From Cellulosimicrobium sp. Marseille-Q4280 (GTDB taxonomy: Bacteria > Actinomycetota > Actinomycetes > Actinomycetales > Cellulomonadaceae), in assembly GCF_943181405.1 (NCBI RefSeq), contig NZ_CALPBY010000002.1, forward strand, positions 496,001-560,000: 64,000 nucleotides of DNA, given 5' to 3'. The notes beneath the pieces were generated by a model. The model was not told where the DNA came from and ran no database searches. It saw only the letters and a program-made list of their open reading frames with translations. Within the stretch, counting starts at the first letter, position 1, and each line of letters opens with the position of its first letter. Shown here in pieces: positions 1 through 9,538 of this stretch. Both the position numbers and the translations under genes were made by a program.

Positions 1-413
1 CCGTGCAGCACGAGGCGGGCGCCGAGGGCGCGCACCGCGTGGGCCTTGACGGGGTTCGGGTCCGTGGGCATGACGATCGTGCAGGGCGTGCCGGTGGACC
101 GCGCGGCGTAGGCGACCGCCTGCGCATGGTTTCCCGTGGAGAACGCGACGACGCCGCGGGCGCGTTCCTCAGGGGTGGTGCGCAGGAGGAGGTTGAGGGC
201 CCCGCGGACCTTGAACGCCCCGGTGGGCTGGAGGTTCTCGTGCTTGACGACGACGCGCGCGCCGGTCGCGGTGTCGAGGGGCTCGTAGGTCCGCACGGGC
301 GTGGGCTCGAGGTGGGCGGCGAGCGTGCGTCGCGCGTCGAGGACGTCGCGCACCGTGGGCGGGACGAGAGCAGAGGGCGCGGGGCTCGGCGGCGTGGCGG
401 GCGTGGCGGTCAT
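1..413 (-). CDS. Threonine ammonia-lyase-like PLP enzyme (3' end beyond window)
   Basis: The first about 137 residues of a fold-type II PLP enzyme are present; the gene runs off the left edge. The ATG at 413 opens a leader rich in Ala and Pro, then the typical N-terminal domain of threonine dehydratase/serine racemase. The PLP lysine lies in PTGAFKVRGA (about residues 64-73) and the phosphate/substrate-side motif in FSTGNHAQAV. Family members deaminate threonine or serine to 2-oxo acids, or act on 3-hydroxyaspartate; the missing C-terminus prevents choosing between a catabolic, a biosynthetic (IlvA) or a racemase-like enzyme. It is divergent from the LysR gene at 553, whose product is a natural candidate regulator. 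Confidence 0.85.
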   Translation of the reverse strand, partial: MTATPATPPSPAPSALVPPTVRDVLDARRTLAAHLEPTPVRTYEPLDTATGARVVVKHENLQPTGAFKVRGALNLLLRTTPEERARGVVAFSTGNHAQAVAYAARSTGTPCTIVMPTDPNPVKAHAVRALGARLVLH

Positions 414-467
414 GGTTCCACGGTGGCCCGGCGCGACGCATAGGTCCAATGCCGGAATTCGCTGCAT

Positions 468-486
468 CCATCGATGTCGTCGATGG
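468..486. promoter_or_regulatory. Inverted repeat in divergent promoter, candidate LysR operator
   Basis: CCATCGA and TCGATGG form a perfect 7-bp inverted repeat with a 5-bp spacer, inside the 139-bp gap between the divergent dehydratase-like gene and the LysR gene. Position and symmetry fit a LysR-type binding site. That this regulator binds here is inference. Confidence 0.4.
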
Positions 487-552
487 GTCGGTCTACGCTC
501 GTGCGGTAGGTGGGACGGCGCACGACGGGCACGAGGAGACGGGGATCGTGAC

Positions 553-1545
553 ATGGACCTGACGAGGCTGCGCGTGCTGGCCGCGGTGGCGCGCGAGGGG
601 TCGGTGACCGGTGCCGCGCGCGTGCTGCACTACGCGCAGCCGTCGGTGAGCCACCACCTGGCGCGCCTCGAGGCGGAGGTCGGGGTGCCGCTCGTGGAGC
701 GCGTCGGGCGGGGCATCCGGCTGACGGACGCAGGCCGCCTGCTGGCGGCGCGCGCCGAGGAGATCCTGGGCCGGGTCGGCGCGGCGCGCGAGGAGGTCGA
801 GGCGCTCGCCGGGCTCGCCGCCGGGCGCGTGCGGCTCGCGGCGTTCCCGTCGGCGCTCGCGACGCTCGTGCCCGACGTCGTCGCGCGCCTCGCCGTCGAC
901 CACCCCGGTCTGGTCGTGGGCCTGGTGGAGGCGGAGCCGCCCGAGGCGCTGGCGGCGCTGCGGCGCGGCGCGGTGGACGTGGCGCTGGTGTTCGAGCACG
1001 ACCGCTCGCCCGCGGACCTGGACGGGCTGGTGCCGGTGCCGGTGCTCGAGGAGGAGCTGTCGGTCGTGACGTCCGGGGCGCCGCCGGGCGGTGCGGGCAG
1101 CGTCGCGCCACGGGGCGACGTCCCGGGTGCGGGCGGTGTCGCGCGTGGCGACCCGACGGCCCCCTCCGACCTGACACGGTTCGCGGACGTGCCCTGGATC
1201 GCCGGCTGCGAGCGGTGCCGGGCCGACCTCGTGGGCCGCTGCGAGCGGGCGGGCTTCACGCCGCGCATCGCGTTCGAGACCGACGACTACGTCGCGGTCC
1301 AGTCGCTCGTCGCGGCGGGCGTGGGGGTCTCGGTGCTCCCGGAGCTGGCGCTGCGCGCCCACCGCGACCCGCGCGTCGTGACGCACGCGCTCCCCGGCGC
1401 GGCGCGGCGCGTGCTGGCGGTCACGTACGGGGACCGCCCACCGCCGGGGGCGCGCGCCGTCGTCGACGGCCTCGTGGCCGCGTCGGCGCCCCGACGACCG
1501 CGGGACCGCACCCCGTCGAGCACGGGGTCGTCCACCGGGTCCTGA
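553..1545 (+). CDS. LysR-family transcriptional regulator
   Basis: This is a 330-residue LysR-type regulator of normal family length. The N-terminal winged helix (about residues 1-60) reads DLTRLRVLAAVAREGSVTGA and continues through QPSVSHHLARLEAEVGVPLVE, the standard LysR recognition-helix region. A substrate-binding-protein-like effector domain follows, with the usual hydrophobic strand pattern around GRVRLAAFPSA and DVALVFEHD. The ATG at 553 is chosen because the LysR N-terminus aligns from its first residue; the open frame extends upstream but those residues are not LysR-like. It is divergent from the threonine dehydratase-like gene and may control it and itself. A Gly/Ala-rich insertion (about residues 175-205) is unusual but probably a loop. 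The effector is unknown. Confidence 0.9.
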   Translation: MDLTRLRVLAAVAREGSVTGAARVLHYAQPSVSHHLARLEAEVGVPLVERVGRGIRLTDAGRLLAARAEEILGRVGAAREEVEALAGLAAGRVRLAAFPSALATLVPDVVARLAVDHPGLVVGLVEAEPPEALAALRRGAVDVALVFEHDRSPADLDGLVPVPVLEEELSVVTSGAPPGGAGSVAPRGDVPGAGGVARGDPTAPSDLTRFADVPWIAGCERCRADLVGRCERAGFTPRIAFETDDYVAVQSLVAAGVGVSVLPELALRAHRDPRVVTHALPGAARRVLAVTYGDRPPPGARAVVDGLVAASAPRRPRDRTPSSTGSSTGS

Positions 1546-1607
1546 GGAGTGCGGTGCGCGACCCCGTGCTCGGCGGTCGGACGAGCGGTGGTCAGAGGAG
1601 CCGCGGT

Positions 1608-3509
1608 TCAGACGAGCGAGGCCCGCCACGCGGCGTCGAGCGCGGCGAAGCGTCCGCCCTGCGTCGCAACGAGCTCGGCGGGCGTCCCGTCCTCGACGAC
1701 GCGGCCGTCCGCCATGACCAGGACGCGGTCGGCGATCGCGACCGTCGACAGGCGGTGGGCGATGATGATCGCCGTCCGGTCGGCGAGGAGCGTCCGCAGT
1801 CCCTCCTGCACGAGCCGCTCCCCCGGCAGGTCGAGCGAGCTCGTCGCCTCGTCGAGCACGAGGACGGCCGGGTCGGCGAGGAAGGCGCGCGCGAACGACA
1901 GGAGCTGGCGCTGCCCGGCGGACACGCGTCCGCCGCGCTTGTTGACGTCGGTGTCGTAGCCGTCGGGCAGGCGCAGGACGAACTCGTGCGCACCCACCGC
2001 GCGCGCGGCGGCCTCTATCTCGGCCTGGGTCGCGTCCGGACGCCCGAGCGCGATGTTCTCGCGCACCGACCCGCTGAACAGGTACGCCTCCTGCGTGACC
2101 ATGACGACGGCGCGCCGCAGGTCGTGCGAGGACAGGTCGCGCACGTCGACGCCGTCGAGCCGCACCGTCCCGTCGGTGGCGTCGTAGAAGCGGGTCACGA
2201 GCTTCGCGAGGGTCGACTTGCCGGCACCCGTGGTCCCCACGAGCGCGACCGTCTGGCCCGCCGGGATCGTCAGGTCGAGGTCCGGCAGGACGGTCCGCCC
2301 GGCGCCGTAGCCGAACCGCACGTGCTCCAGACGCAGCTCGCCGCGCGCGGCAGGGAGCGGCACCGGGTGGCGGGGCTCGGCGACGGTCGGCTCCTCCTCG
2401 AGCAGACCCGAGATCTTCTCGAGCGCCGCCGACGCCGACTGGAACGAGTTGTAGAACATCCCGAGCTGTTGGATCGGGCCGAAGAACCGCTTCGTGTACA
2501 GCAGGACCGCGGCCAGCACGCCGACGTCCATCGCGCCGTCGAGCACGCGCCACCCGCCCACCGCGAGCGCCACGACGACCGTCACGTTGCCGATGACGAC
2601 GAGCCCGGGGTCGTAGCGGCCGTTGAGCCCGAACGACCGGGCGTTGGCCGCGCGGTAGTCCTCGGCGAGCTCGGCGTAGGCGCGCTGGTCGGCGGCCTCG
2701 CGCCGGAAGGCCTGGACGGCGCGGATCCCGGTCATGGTCTCCACGAAGTGCACGATGAGGCGCGCGGACGCGACGCGCGAGGCGCGGTAGAACCGCTGGG
2801 AGCGCTTCTGGAACCACCGCGTGAGCAGCGCGGCGGGCACGACGGCGACCGCGAGGACGAGGCCGCTGAGGGGGTCGAGCAGGAAGAGCCCGATCGCGGT
2901 GAAGGCCATGAACAGGACGCTCGACACGACACCGGTCAGGCCGCCGTCCAGCAGCTCGCGGAGCGCCTCGAGGTCGGACGTCTGGCGGGAGATGATCCGC
3001 CCGGACGTGTAGGACTCGTGGAACTCGAGGGACAGGCGCTGCGTCTGGCGGAACACGCGGCGACGCAGGTCGAGCAGGACGGCCTGCGCGATGCGGGCGG
3101 CGGCCCGCACGTAGGCGCCGATCGCGAGCCCGGCGGCGATCGCGGCGAGGACGTACACCGCGCCCACGACGACGAGCTGGGCGACGTCGCCGTCACGCAG
3201 CGCCGGGAGCGCGCGGTCGATGCCGACGGCGATGAGCGCGGGACCGGCGACCTGGCCGGCGGTGGCGACGACGACGAGGACGGCGGCGCCGGCGAGCGCT
3301 CCGCGGCGCGCGCGGAGCAGGTCCGCGAGGAGCGCGCGCGAGCGAGCGCTCACGGCGCGGCTGCGCGCCCGGTCGAGCTGGGAGTCCTCCTCGCCCGCGA
3401 CGCCGCGCGGTGACGGTGTCGTGGCGGCCGCCGATCCGTCCGGGCCCGCCGGGGCGGCCGCCACTGGACGGGTGGAGGTGTCGTGCCTGGTCCCGCGGCG
3501 CGCGCTCAT
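1608..3509 (-). CDS. ABC exporter half-transporter, TMD-NBD (subunit with catalytic Glu)
   Basis: This 633-residue protein has an N-terminal exporter membrane domain (about residues 60-340, six helices) and a nucleotide-binding domain (about 370-610). Walker A is GTTGAGKST, Walker B is [12 protein letters not shown] with the catalytic Glu, and the H-loop is IIIAHRLST. The signature motif is degenerate, VSAGQ rather than LSGGQ. The start at 3509 overlaps the stop of the upstream ABC gene by 4 bp (ATGA), so the two are translationally coupled. The partner has the complementary defects, as expected for a heterodimeric exporter (TM287/288, BmrCD or TAP type). The substrate, a lipid or drug, cannot be told from sequence. 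Confidence 0.93.
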   Translation of the reverse strand: MSARRGTRHDTSTRPVAAAPAGPDGSAAATTPSPRGVAGEEDSQLDRARSRAVSARSRALLADLLRARRGALAGAAVLVVVATAGQVAGPALIAVGIDRALPALRDGDVAQLVVVGAVYVLAAIAAGLAIGAYVRAAARIAQAVLLDLRRRVFRQTQRLSLEFHESYTSGRIISRQTSDLEALRELLDGGLTGVVSSVLFMAFTAIGLFLLDPLSGLVLAVAVVPAALLTRWFQKRSQRFYRASRVASARLIVHFVETMTGIRAVQAFRREAADQRAYAELAEDYRAANARSFGLNGRYDPGLVVIGNVTVVVALAVGGWRVLDGAMDVGVLAAVLLYTKRFFGPIQQLGMFYNSFQSASAALEKISGLLEEEPTVAEPRHPVPLPAARGELRLEHVRFGYGAGRTVLPDLDLTIPAGQTVALVGTTGAGKSTLAKLVTRFYDATDGTVRLDGVDVRDLSSHDLRRAVVMVTQEAYLFSGSVRENIALGRPDATQAEIEAAARAVGAHEFVLRLPDGYDTDVNKRGGRVSAGQRQLLSFARAFLADPAVLVLDEATSSLDLPGERLVQEGLRTLLADRTAIIIAHRLSTVAIADRVLVMADGRVVEDGTPAELVATQGGRFAALDAAWRASLV

Positions 3510-5476
3510 GCGTCCTCCGTCCGTCCGGTGCCGGGTTCGTGCTCGTCGTCGTGGTCGCCGATGCCGTGCGCGGCGGCGTCGGACTCGAGGCTCGAGATGA
3601 CGTGCCGGTAGTGCGGGTCGTGGGCGAGCAGGTCGGCGTGCGTGCCGACCGCGGTGATGCGCCCGCCCTGGAGCACGGCGACGCGGTCGGCGAGCGCCAC
3701 GGTCGACGGGCGGTGCGCGACGACGAGGGTCGTGGTGCCTGCGAGGACCGTCCGCAGCCGTGTCTCGATGGCCTCCTCGGTGGCGACGTCGAGCGCCGAG
3801 AGGGGGTCGTCGAGGACGAGAACCCGCGGCCGGGCGGCGATGGCGCGCGCGAGCGCGAGGCGCTGGCGCTGGCCGCCGGACAGGCTCAGCCCCTCCTCCC
3901 CGATCGTCGTGCCGACGCCGTCGGGCAGGTCGTGCACGAACCCGGCCTGCGCGACGTCGAGCGCCTCGGCGAGCAGCGCGTCGCGCGCCGCGTCGTCGAG
4001 GTCGTCCGGCGCGCCGAGGAGCACGTTCTCGCGCACGGAGGCGGAGAACAACGTCGAGTCCTCGAACGCGACGGCGACGTGGGTGCGCAGCGTCGTGCGG
4101 GTCAGGTCGCGCACGTCGACGTCGTCGAGGCGCACGGACCCCTCGGAGACGTCGTACAGGCGCGGGACGAGCATCGCGAGGGTGCTCTTGCCCGAGCCGG
4201 TGAGCCCGACGAGCGCGGTCGTCGTCCCGGCCGGGAGGTCGAGGTCGACGTCGCGCAGGACGGGCTCGGCGGCGTCGTCGTACCGGAACGTCACGCCGCG
4301 CAGCGCGACGTCGCCGCGCGGGTCGCGCAGGTCGACCGGCGCGTCCGGGTCGGTGAGGTCGTTCGCGGTGTCGAGGACCTCGAAGTACCGGTCGACGGCG
4401 GTGCGGGCGTTCAGCGTCATCGACAGCGTCATGCCGAGGTCGACGACGGGCGTGTTGACGACGGCGGCGGTCGCGAAGAACGCGACGAGCGCGCCGACGC
4501 TGATCTGCCCGTCCGCCGCCTGGAGCACGCCGACGACGAGCGCGACGCCGAGCGTCAGCTCCGGGATCGCGGTGAGCGCCGCGGTGACGGTCGACTGCGT
4601 GGACGCCTTGGCCATCTCGGTGCGCCGCAGCCGGTCGGCCTGGTCGGTGAACGCGTCGAGAGCGTCCCGCCCGCGGCCGAACGCCTTGAGGACACGGATG
4701 CCGTGCACCGACTCCTCGACCGTGGTGGCGAGGTCGCCGGACTGGTCCTGGGACAGGCGCGAGATCGCGCGGTACCGGCGCGAGAAGCGGAACGCGAGGA
4801 TCGTCACGGGGACGGCGCCCGCGAGGTACACGAGACCGAGCACCCCGCCGGTCACGATGAGGATCGTGACCCCGACGAGGATCGTGGTCGCCGAGACCAC
4901 GAGGGTCGGCATGCCGAAGACCAGCCACCGGCGCAGGAGCCCGAGGTCGCTCATCGACCGCGACAGGAGCTGCCCGCCCGCCCACCGGTCGTGGAACGCG
5001 ACGGGCAGGTCCTGCAGGTGCCGGTACAGGGCCACGCGCATGCGCGCCTCGACGTGCGTGCCCGGCAGCATGACGAAGCTGCGCCGCGCGAGGATGAACG
5101 CGGCCTCCAGCAGCCCCAGGCCGGCCACGAGCGCGACCGCACCCGCGAGGGCGCCCGTGTCGTGCTCGCGCGCCCCGGCGGCGAGCGGCCCGTTGACGAC
5201 ATGCTCGAGAACCCGCGGGATCGCGAGCGCCGCGAGGCTCGCGCCGAGCGCGGAGAGCATCCCGCCCACGAGCCGCGGCAGCGCCGGGCGGACGAACGGG
5301 TACAGGCGCCGCAGCGACGCGACCGTCGACGCCGGACGGTCGGCCGCGGGAGCGCGGCGCGTCGGCCCTGGTGCAGGTCCGGTGCCGGGTCCGGCGACGT
5401 CGTGGAGACCGGGACCGGGCCCACGAGCCGACGTGGCGGAGGTCTGGGCGGCGGTGGGGCTGGACGGTGCGGGCAC
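3506..5476 (-). CDS. ABC exporter half-transporter, TMD-NBD (subunit with degenerate Walker B)
   Basis: This 656-residue exporter half-transporter is the first gene of a two-gene operon. An Ala/Gly/Pro-rich tail of about 45 residues precedes the membrane domain (about 60-350), which begins near [12 protein letters not shown]. The NBD (about 385-620) has Walker [10 protein letters not shown], a canonical [14 protein letters not shown] signature, and Walker [13 protein letters not shown], in which Asp replaces the catalytic Glu. Paired with its neighbour, this gives one consensus and one degenerate ATP site. No ATG is available at the N-terminus; I chose the GTG at 5476 because a GAGAGG sequence lies just upstream. 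The start is the least certain part. Confidence 0.88.
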   Translation of the reverse strand: MPAPSSPTAAQTSATSARGPGPGLHDVAGPGTGPAPGPTRRAPAADRPASTVASLRRLYPFVRPALPRLVGGMLSALGASLAALAIPRVLEHVVNGPLAAGAREHDTGALAGAVALVAGLGLLEAAFILARRSFVMLPGTHVEARMRVALYRHLQDLPVAFHDRWAGGQLLSRSMSDLGLLRRWLVFGMPTLVVSATTILVGVTILIVTGGVLGLVYLAGAVPVTILAFRFSRRYRAISRLSQDQSGDLATTVEESVHGIRVLKAFGRGRDALDAFTDQADRLRRTEMAKASTQSTVTAALTAIPELTLGVALVVGVLQAADGQISVGALVAFFATAAVVNTPVVDLGMTLSMTLNARTAVDRYFEVLDTANDLTDPDAPVDLRDPRGDVALRGVTFRYDDAAEPVLRDVDLDLPAGTTTALVGLTGSGKSTLAMLVPRLYDVSEGSVRLDDVDVRDLTRTTLRTHVAVAFEDSTLFSASVRENVLLGAPDDLDDAARDALLAEALDVAQAGFVHDLPDGVGTTIGEEGLSLSGGQRQRLALARAIAARPRVLVLDDPLSALDVATEEAIETRLRTVLAGTTTLVVAHRPSTVALADRVAVLQGGRITAVGTHADLLAHDPHYRHVISSLESDAAAHGIGDHDDEHEPGTGRTEDA

Positions 5477-5628
5477 GGGTCGGCAGCGACCTCTCGGAGC
5501 GCGGGGAAGGGATTCCCCACATCCTGCCACCGCCCGCCGACACCCCCGCCGGGGCGCCGACGCCGTCTCGGCTGCCGGACACACCGACCGGTTCGGCGTG
5601 CGCCGACCGCGTGCGGGCGTCGCCGTGC

Positions 5629-6516
5629 TCAGCGCGCGACCGCGACCTCCGGCGCCGCCAGGACGAGCAGCACGACGCACGCCGTCGCGACCGCCATCGA
5701 GAGGGCGAACGGTGCCCGGGACGACGGCCGCACGGCACCGACCACGCCCGCCGTGACCGCGGCGACGAGCGCGAGACCGCCCCCCGCCCACGCCGCGACG
5801 CCCGGCGGACCGGACGGCGCGAGGACCACGACGGCGACCGCCGCCCCCAGCAGGACGGGCGCGAGCACGCTCGCGGCGCGCCGACCGAGCCGGTGCGGCA
5901 GGCCGCGCACGCCCGTGGCGGCGTCGTCCTCGAGGTCCGGCAGCGTGTTCGCGACGTGCGCCCCCGTGCCGAGCAGCGCCGCGGCCGCGAGCGCCCAGGG
6001 CGCGGGAACGGCGTCGCCGGGCGCCGCGAGGACGACGAACACCGCGAGGAGCGCGAACGAGACCGCGTAGGGCACCCAGGACCAGGCCGTCGCCTTGAGG
6101 CCCGCGTTGTACGCCCACGCGCCGCCGACCGCGACGAGGTGCACGAGCCCGGGCACGAGCCCGGTGGCGAGGGAGAGGACGACGCAGGCCGCGAGGGCGG
6201 CGAGCGCGGCGGCGCGCAGCCCGGCGGGCGTGACGAGCCCCGCGACGACGGGCTTGCCGACGCGGCCCACCGCGAGGTCGCGGGGCGCGTCGATCCAGTC
6301 GTTCGACCATCCGACGGAGAGCTGCCCGCAGAGCACGGCGGCGGTGACGAGCGCCGTCGTCCCCGGGCCCGAGCCGATGCCGAGCGACAGCGCGCACGCG
6401 AGCGCGGTGACGAGCGCGGCGGGAGCGGCGTGCGCGCCGACGACGAGACCGCGCAGCGAGACCGCCCGCACGGCGGCGCCCGTGCGGGCGCCGCCCGGCC
6501 CGGTCGGGTGCGCCAT
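5629..6516 (-). CDS. UbiA-family prenyltransferase
   Basis: A 295-residue integral membrane protein with eight or nine hydrophobic helices. The first Asp-rich motif is NDxxDxxxD at residues 72-80 ([10 protein letters not shown]) and the second is near DLEDDAATG (about 195-205). These bind the Mg-diphosphate of an isoprenyl donor in UbiA enzymes. Family members attach prenyl chains to aromatic or quinone acceptors at the membrane. It faces the type III PKS operon across a 106-bp divergent gap, so the acceptor may be the polyketide phenol, but homologues such as MenA-like or ubiquinone-type enzymes act elsewhere. Length and motif spacing are normal. Confidence 0.9.
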   Translation of the reverse strand: MAHPTGPGGARTGAAVRAVSLRGLVVGAHAAPAALVTALACALSLGIGSGPGTTALVTAAVLCGQLSVGWSNDWIDAPRDLAVGRVGKPVVAGLVTPAGLRAAALAALAACVVLSLATGLVPGLVHLVAVGGAWAYNAGLKATAWSWVPYAVSFALLAVFVVLAAPGDAVPAPWALAAAALLGTGAHVANTLPDLEDDAATGVRGLPHRLGRRAASVLAPVLLGAAVAVVVLAPSGPPGVAAWAGGGLALVAAVTAGVVGAVRPSSRAPFALSMAVATACVVLLVLAAPEVAVAR

Positions 6517-6622
6517 GCGGGAACGCTAGCAGCGGGCGGTCCGACCCGACCCCTCGGGCCCGGTGCCCGCCTCGGCCCACGCTCGCCGCGCGAACCCGTG
6601 GCCCCGGTGGGACGATGCGGAC

Positions 6623-7789
6623 ATGTCGCGCGTCGCCGCGGTATGGACCGCGCTGCCGGACCGCCGCCACACCCAGTCCGAGATCTCCGACGTCATCGCC
6701 CCGCTCCTGACGGACGACCCCGTCCGCGCGGCGGCGGCGCGGCGCCTGCACGCCCACGCGGGCGTCGACACCCGGCACCTCGCGCTGCCGCTCGACGCGT
6801 ACGCGGGTCTGCGCACGTTCGGGGCCTCGAACGACGCGTTCCTCGACGTCGCCACGGACCTGGCGGCAGAGGCCGCGGCCCGTGCGCTCGAGGAGGCGGG
6901 GCTCGGAGCCCACGAGGTCGACCACGTGGTCGTCACGTCGGTCACGGGGATCGGCGCACCCTCGGTGGACGTGCTCGTCGCCGAGCGCCTGGGACTGCGC
7001 AGCGACGTGCGCCGCACGCCGTCCTTCGGGTGGGGGTGCGCGGGCGTGGCGGCGGGTCTCGCGCGCACGGACGACATCCTGCGCGGGCGCCCGCGCGACG
7101 TCGCGCTCCTGATCGCCGTCGAGCTGTGCTCGCTGACGCTGCAGCACGGCGACGACTCCACCGCGAACCTCGCGGCCTCCGGCCTGTTCGGCGACGGCGC
7201 GGCGGCGGTCGTGCTCGTCGGCGACGAGCACCGGCTCGCGCGTCCGCGGTTCGCCGCCGGGTACGCGGGCCGGCAGACGGACGCGCACCGCACCGCCCGC
7301 GTCCTCGACTCCCGCTCGACGCTGCACGCCGGCACGACCGGCGACCTCGGGTGGCGCGTGCGCGACACCGGGTTCCAGGTCGTGCTGTCCGCGCGCCTGC
7401 CCGAGCTCGTCGGGGCCCACCTCCTCGGGGACGTCAAGGCGCTGCTCGTCGAGCACGACCTGGAGCCCTCGCAGGTGCCGACGTGGATCGTGCACGCCGG
7501 CGGGCCCCGCATCCTCGACGCGGTGCGCGACACGCTCGGCCTCGACGAGCAGGACCTGCGCCACAGCCGGGCGAGCCTGCGCGAGGCCGGCAACCTGTCG
7601 TCCGCGTCGGTGCTGCACGTGCTCGACGCGACGCTCGCGGCCTCCACCGCGCCGGCGGGCTCCCCCGCCGTCCTCGTCGCGTTCGGCCCCGGGGTGAGCA
7701 CCGAGCTCGTGCTCCTGCGCCTGGACGGCCCGCCGCGTTCGGGACCGGTGCGGGCACGCGCCGCCGGGACGGGTCGGAGCTCCGCGTGA
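6623..7789 (+). CDS. Type III polyketide synthase (chalcone/alkylresorcinol synthase family)
   Basis: A 388-residue protein with the complete Cys-His-Asn triad of type III PKSs: Cys139 in [11 protein letters not shown], His291 in [10 protein letters not shown] and Asn324 in [11 protein letters not shown]. The C-terminal GFGPGxS-type loop appears as [14 protein letters not shown]. These enzymes extend an acyl-CoA starter with malonyl-CoA units and cyclise the product to pyrones, resorcinols or phloroglucinols. The downstream order (ICMT-like methyltransferase, then FAD monooxygenase) matches the srsABC organisation of Streptomyces griseus, so a long-chain alkylresorcinol or alkylpyrone is the best guess. 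The ATG at 6623 is preferred over an upstream in-frame ATG because the family N-terminus begins here. It overlaps the next gene by GTGA. Confidence 0.95.
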   Translation: MSRVAAVWTALPDRRHTQSEISDVIAPLLTDDPVRAAAARRLHAHAGVDTRHLALPLDAYAGLRTFGASNDAFLDVATDLAAEAAARALEEAGLGAHEVDHVVVTSVTGIGAPSVDVLVAERLGLRSDVRRTPSFGWGCAGVAAGLARTDDILRGRPRDVALLIAVELCSLTLQHGDDSTANLAASGLFGDGAAAVVLVGDEHRLARPRFAAGYAGRQTDAHRTARVLDSRSTLHAGTTGDLGWRVRDTGFQVVLSARLPELVGAHLLGDVKALLVEHDLEPSQVPTWIVHAGGPRILDAVRDTLGLDEQDLRHSRASLREAGNLSSASVLHVLDATLAASTAPAGSPAVLVAFGPGVSTELVLLRLDGPPRSGPVRARAAGTGRSSA

Positions 7790-8337
7790 GCCTCGCCTGG
7801 TACGTCGCGCTCGTCGGCGCCACGGCCCTGGAGCGGCTCGCGGAGCTGGTCGTCTCGGCCCGCAACGCCCGCTGGTCGTTCGCGCGCGGCGGCTTCGAGA
7901 CCGGCCGCGGCCACTTTCCCGCGATGGTCGCGCTGCACACCGGCCTCCTCGTCGCGTGCGTCGCCGAGGCGTGGCTCGCCGACCGGCCGTTCCTGCCGTG
8001 GCTCGGGTGGCCCATGCTCGCTCTCGTCCTCGCGAGCCAGGGTCTGCGCTGGTGGTGCATCGCGACCCTCGGCCCGCGGTGGAACACGCGCGTCGTCGTC
8101 GTCCCGGGCCTGCCCCTCGTCGACAAGGGCCCCTACCGGTGGCTGCGGCACCCCAACTACGTCGCCGTCGTCGTCGAGGGCTTCGCGCTCCCGCTCGTGC
8201 ACACGTCCTGGGTCACCGCCCTCGTCTTCACGGTGCTCAACGCGGTCCTCCTCGCGCGGTTCCGCATCCCGGCCGAGGAGCGCGCCCTCGGCCTGCTGCC
8301 GCAGGCACCCGCGGGGCCCGGCCCGGCCCGGTCGTGA
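7786..8337 (+). CDS. Isoprenylcysteine carboxyl methyltransferase-like membrane methyltransferase
   Basis: A 183-residue membrane protein with about four hydrophobic segments and the ICMT/phospholipid methyltransferase signature near the C-terminus: GPYRWLRHPNYVAVVVEG (about 115-132), the SAM-binding and catalytic segment of the family. In the srs system the homologous SrsB O-methylates an alkylresorcinol after quinone formation; a similar phenol methylation is inferred here. The GTG start overlaps the PKS stop (GTGA), and its own stop overlaps the next start, so the three enzymes are made from one message. No protein prenylation pathway is needed to explain it. Confidence 0.88.
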   Translation: MSLAWYVALVGATALERLAELVVSARNARWSFARGGFETGRGHFPAMVALHTGLLVACVAEAWLADRPFLPWLGWPMLALVLASQGLRWWCIATLGPRWNTRVVVVPGLPLVDKGPYRWLRHPNYVAVVVEGFALPLVHTSWVTALVFTVLNAVLLARFRIPAEERALGLLPQAPAGPGPARS

Positions 8338-9494
8338 CCGAGCGCGTCGACGTCCTCGTCGTCGGCGGCGGCCCCGTCGGCCTCGCGGCCGCGGTGCACG
8401 CCCGCCGTGCCGGGCTGGGCGTCCTCGTCGTGGACCGCCGCGGAGCCGTCCTGGACGGCACGCTCGACAAGGCGTGCGGAGAGGGGCTGCTGCCGGGGGC
8501 GCTCGCCGCCGTGCGGGCCCTGGACGTCGACCCGGCAGGGCATCCCCTCGCCGGCATCAGCTACCGGACGCTCGACCGCCGCGGGTCCGTGCGCCACGCC
8601 GACCACCCGTTCGCCGCCGGACCGGGGCGCGGCGTACGGCGCACGACCCTGCACGCCGCGCTGCACGCACGGGCCGTCGCGCTCGGCGCGCAGGTCCGCC
8701 ACGCGACCGTGCGGGACCTGAGCCAGGACGACGACGGCGTCGACGTCACCCTCGCCGGGCCCGGCCCCGGGTCGGGCTCCCGGGACGGGCCCGAGCAGCT
8801 CCGCGCCCGGTACGTCCTCGGGTGCGACGGCCTGCACTCGACGGTGCGCCGGCTCGCGGGCCTCGAGGGTGCGCCCTACCGGTTCGCCGCCTCCCGCTAC
8901 GGCCTGCGGACGCACTACCGCGTCGCGCCCTGGACCGATCTCGTCGAGGTGCACTGGTCCGCCCGCACCGAGGCGTACGTCACGCCGGTCGCCCCCGACG
9001 TCGTCGGGGTCGCCGTCCTCGGGCCCCGCGCCACCGGCAGCGCGCACGGCGCGCGCAGCCCGCTCGGCACGGGCGACCGCACCGCGCCGGACGGCGCCGA
9101 CGCCCACGACCGGCTGCAGGCCTTCCCCGAGCTCGCCGAGCGGCTCGGCGACGCCCCGGTCGTGGGCCGGGTGCTCGGCGCCGGCCCCCTGCGCCGTCGG
9201 GCGCGACGCCGGACGGCCGGACGGGTGCGCCTCGTCGGCGACGCGTCCGGCTACGTCGACGCGCTGACCGGGGAGGGCGTGCGGGTGGGTCTCGCGCAGG
9301 CGGAGGTCGCCGTGCGCCACCTGGACGACGCCGACGCCTACGAGCGGGCCTGGGTGCGCGCCACGCGCGACTACCGCGTGCTGACCACCGGTCTGCTCGC
9401 GTGGGCCGCGAGCCCGGCGCGCGGCGCGATCGTCCCCGCCGCGAGCGCCGCGCCCTGGCTGTACGCCGCGGTCGTGGAGCGTCTTGCCCGCTGA
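8334..9494 (+). CDS. FAD-dependent monooxygenase (aromatic hydroxylase type)
   Basis: A 386-residue flavoprotein. The Rossmann motif is VLVVGGGPVGLAAAVHARRAG at the N-terminus, the DG-like motif is YVLGCDGLHSTVRRLAG (about 160-177), and the second FAD motif is GRVRLVGDASGYVDALTGEG near residue 300. This is the PHBH/geranylgeranyl-reductase-like group. In the srs cluster the equivalent enzyme hydroxylates and decarboxylates the resorcinolic product to a hydroquinone or quinone, which the methyltransferase can then modify. A GTG start overlaps the methyltransferase stop. A GD-rich loop of about 15 residues (around 140-155) is probably disordered. The substrate is inferred from context only. Confidence 0.9.
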   Translation: MTERVDVLVVGGGPVGLAAAVHARRAGLGVLVVDRRGAVLDGTLDKACGEGLLPGALAAVRALDVDPAGHPLAGISYRTLDRRGSVRHADHPFAAGPGRGVRRTTLHAALHARAVALGAQVRHATVRDLSQDDDGVDVTLAGPGPGSGSRDGPEQLRARYVLGCDGLHSTVRRLAGLEGAPYRFAASRYGLRTHYRVAPWTDLVEVHWSARTEAYVTPVAPDVVGVAVLGPRATGSAHGARSPLGTGDRTAPDGADAHDRLQAFPELAERLGDAPVVGRVLGAGPLRRRARRRTAGRVRLVGDASGYVDALTGEGVRVGLAQAEVAVRHLDDADAYERAWVRATRDYRVLTTGLLAWAASPARGAIVPAASAAPWLYAAVVERLAR

Positions 9495-9538
9495 GCCCAC
9501 GGGGTGCGTGCGACCGGACCCGCTCCCAGGCTGGACGG

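Noticed and set aside
1608-5738. A 1376-residue open frame joining the ABC exporter gene with upstream sequence
   Set aside because: The upstream half reads through the other ABC gene in the wrong frame and is Arg/Pro-rich nonsense; the true gene starts at 3509 with an ATGA overlap.
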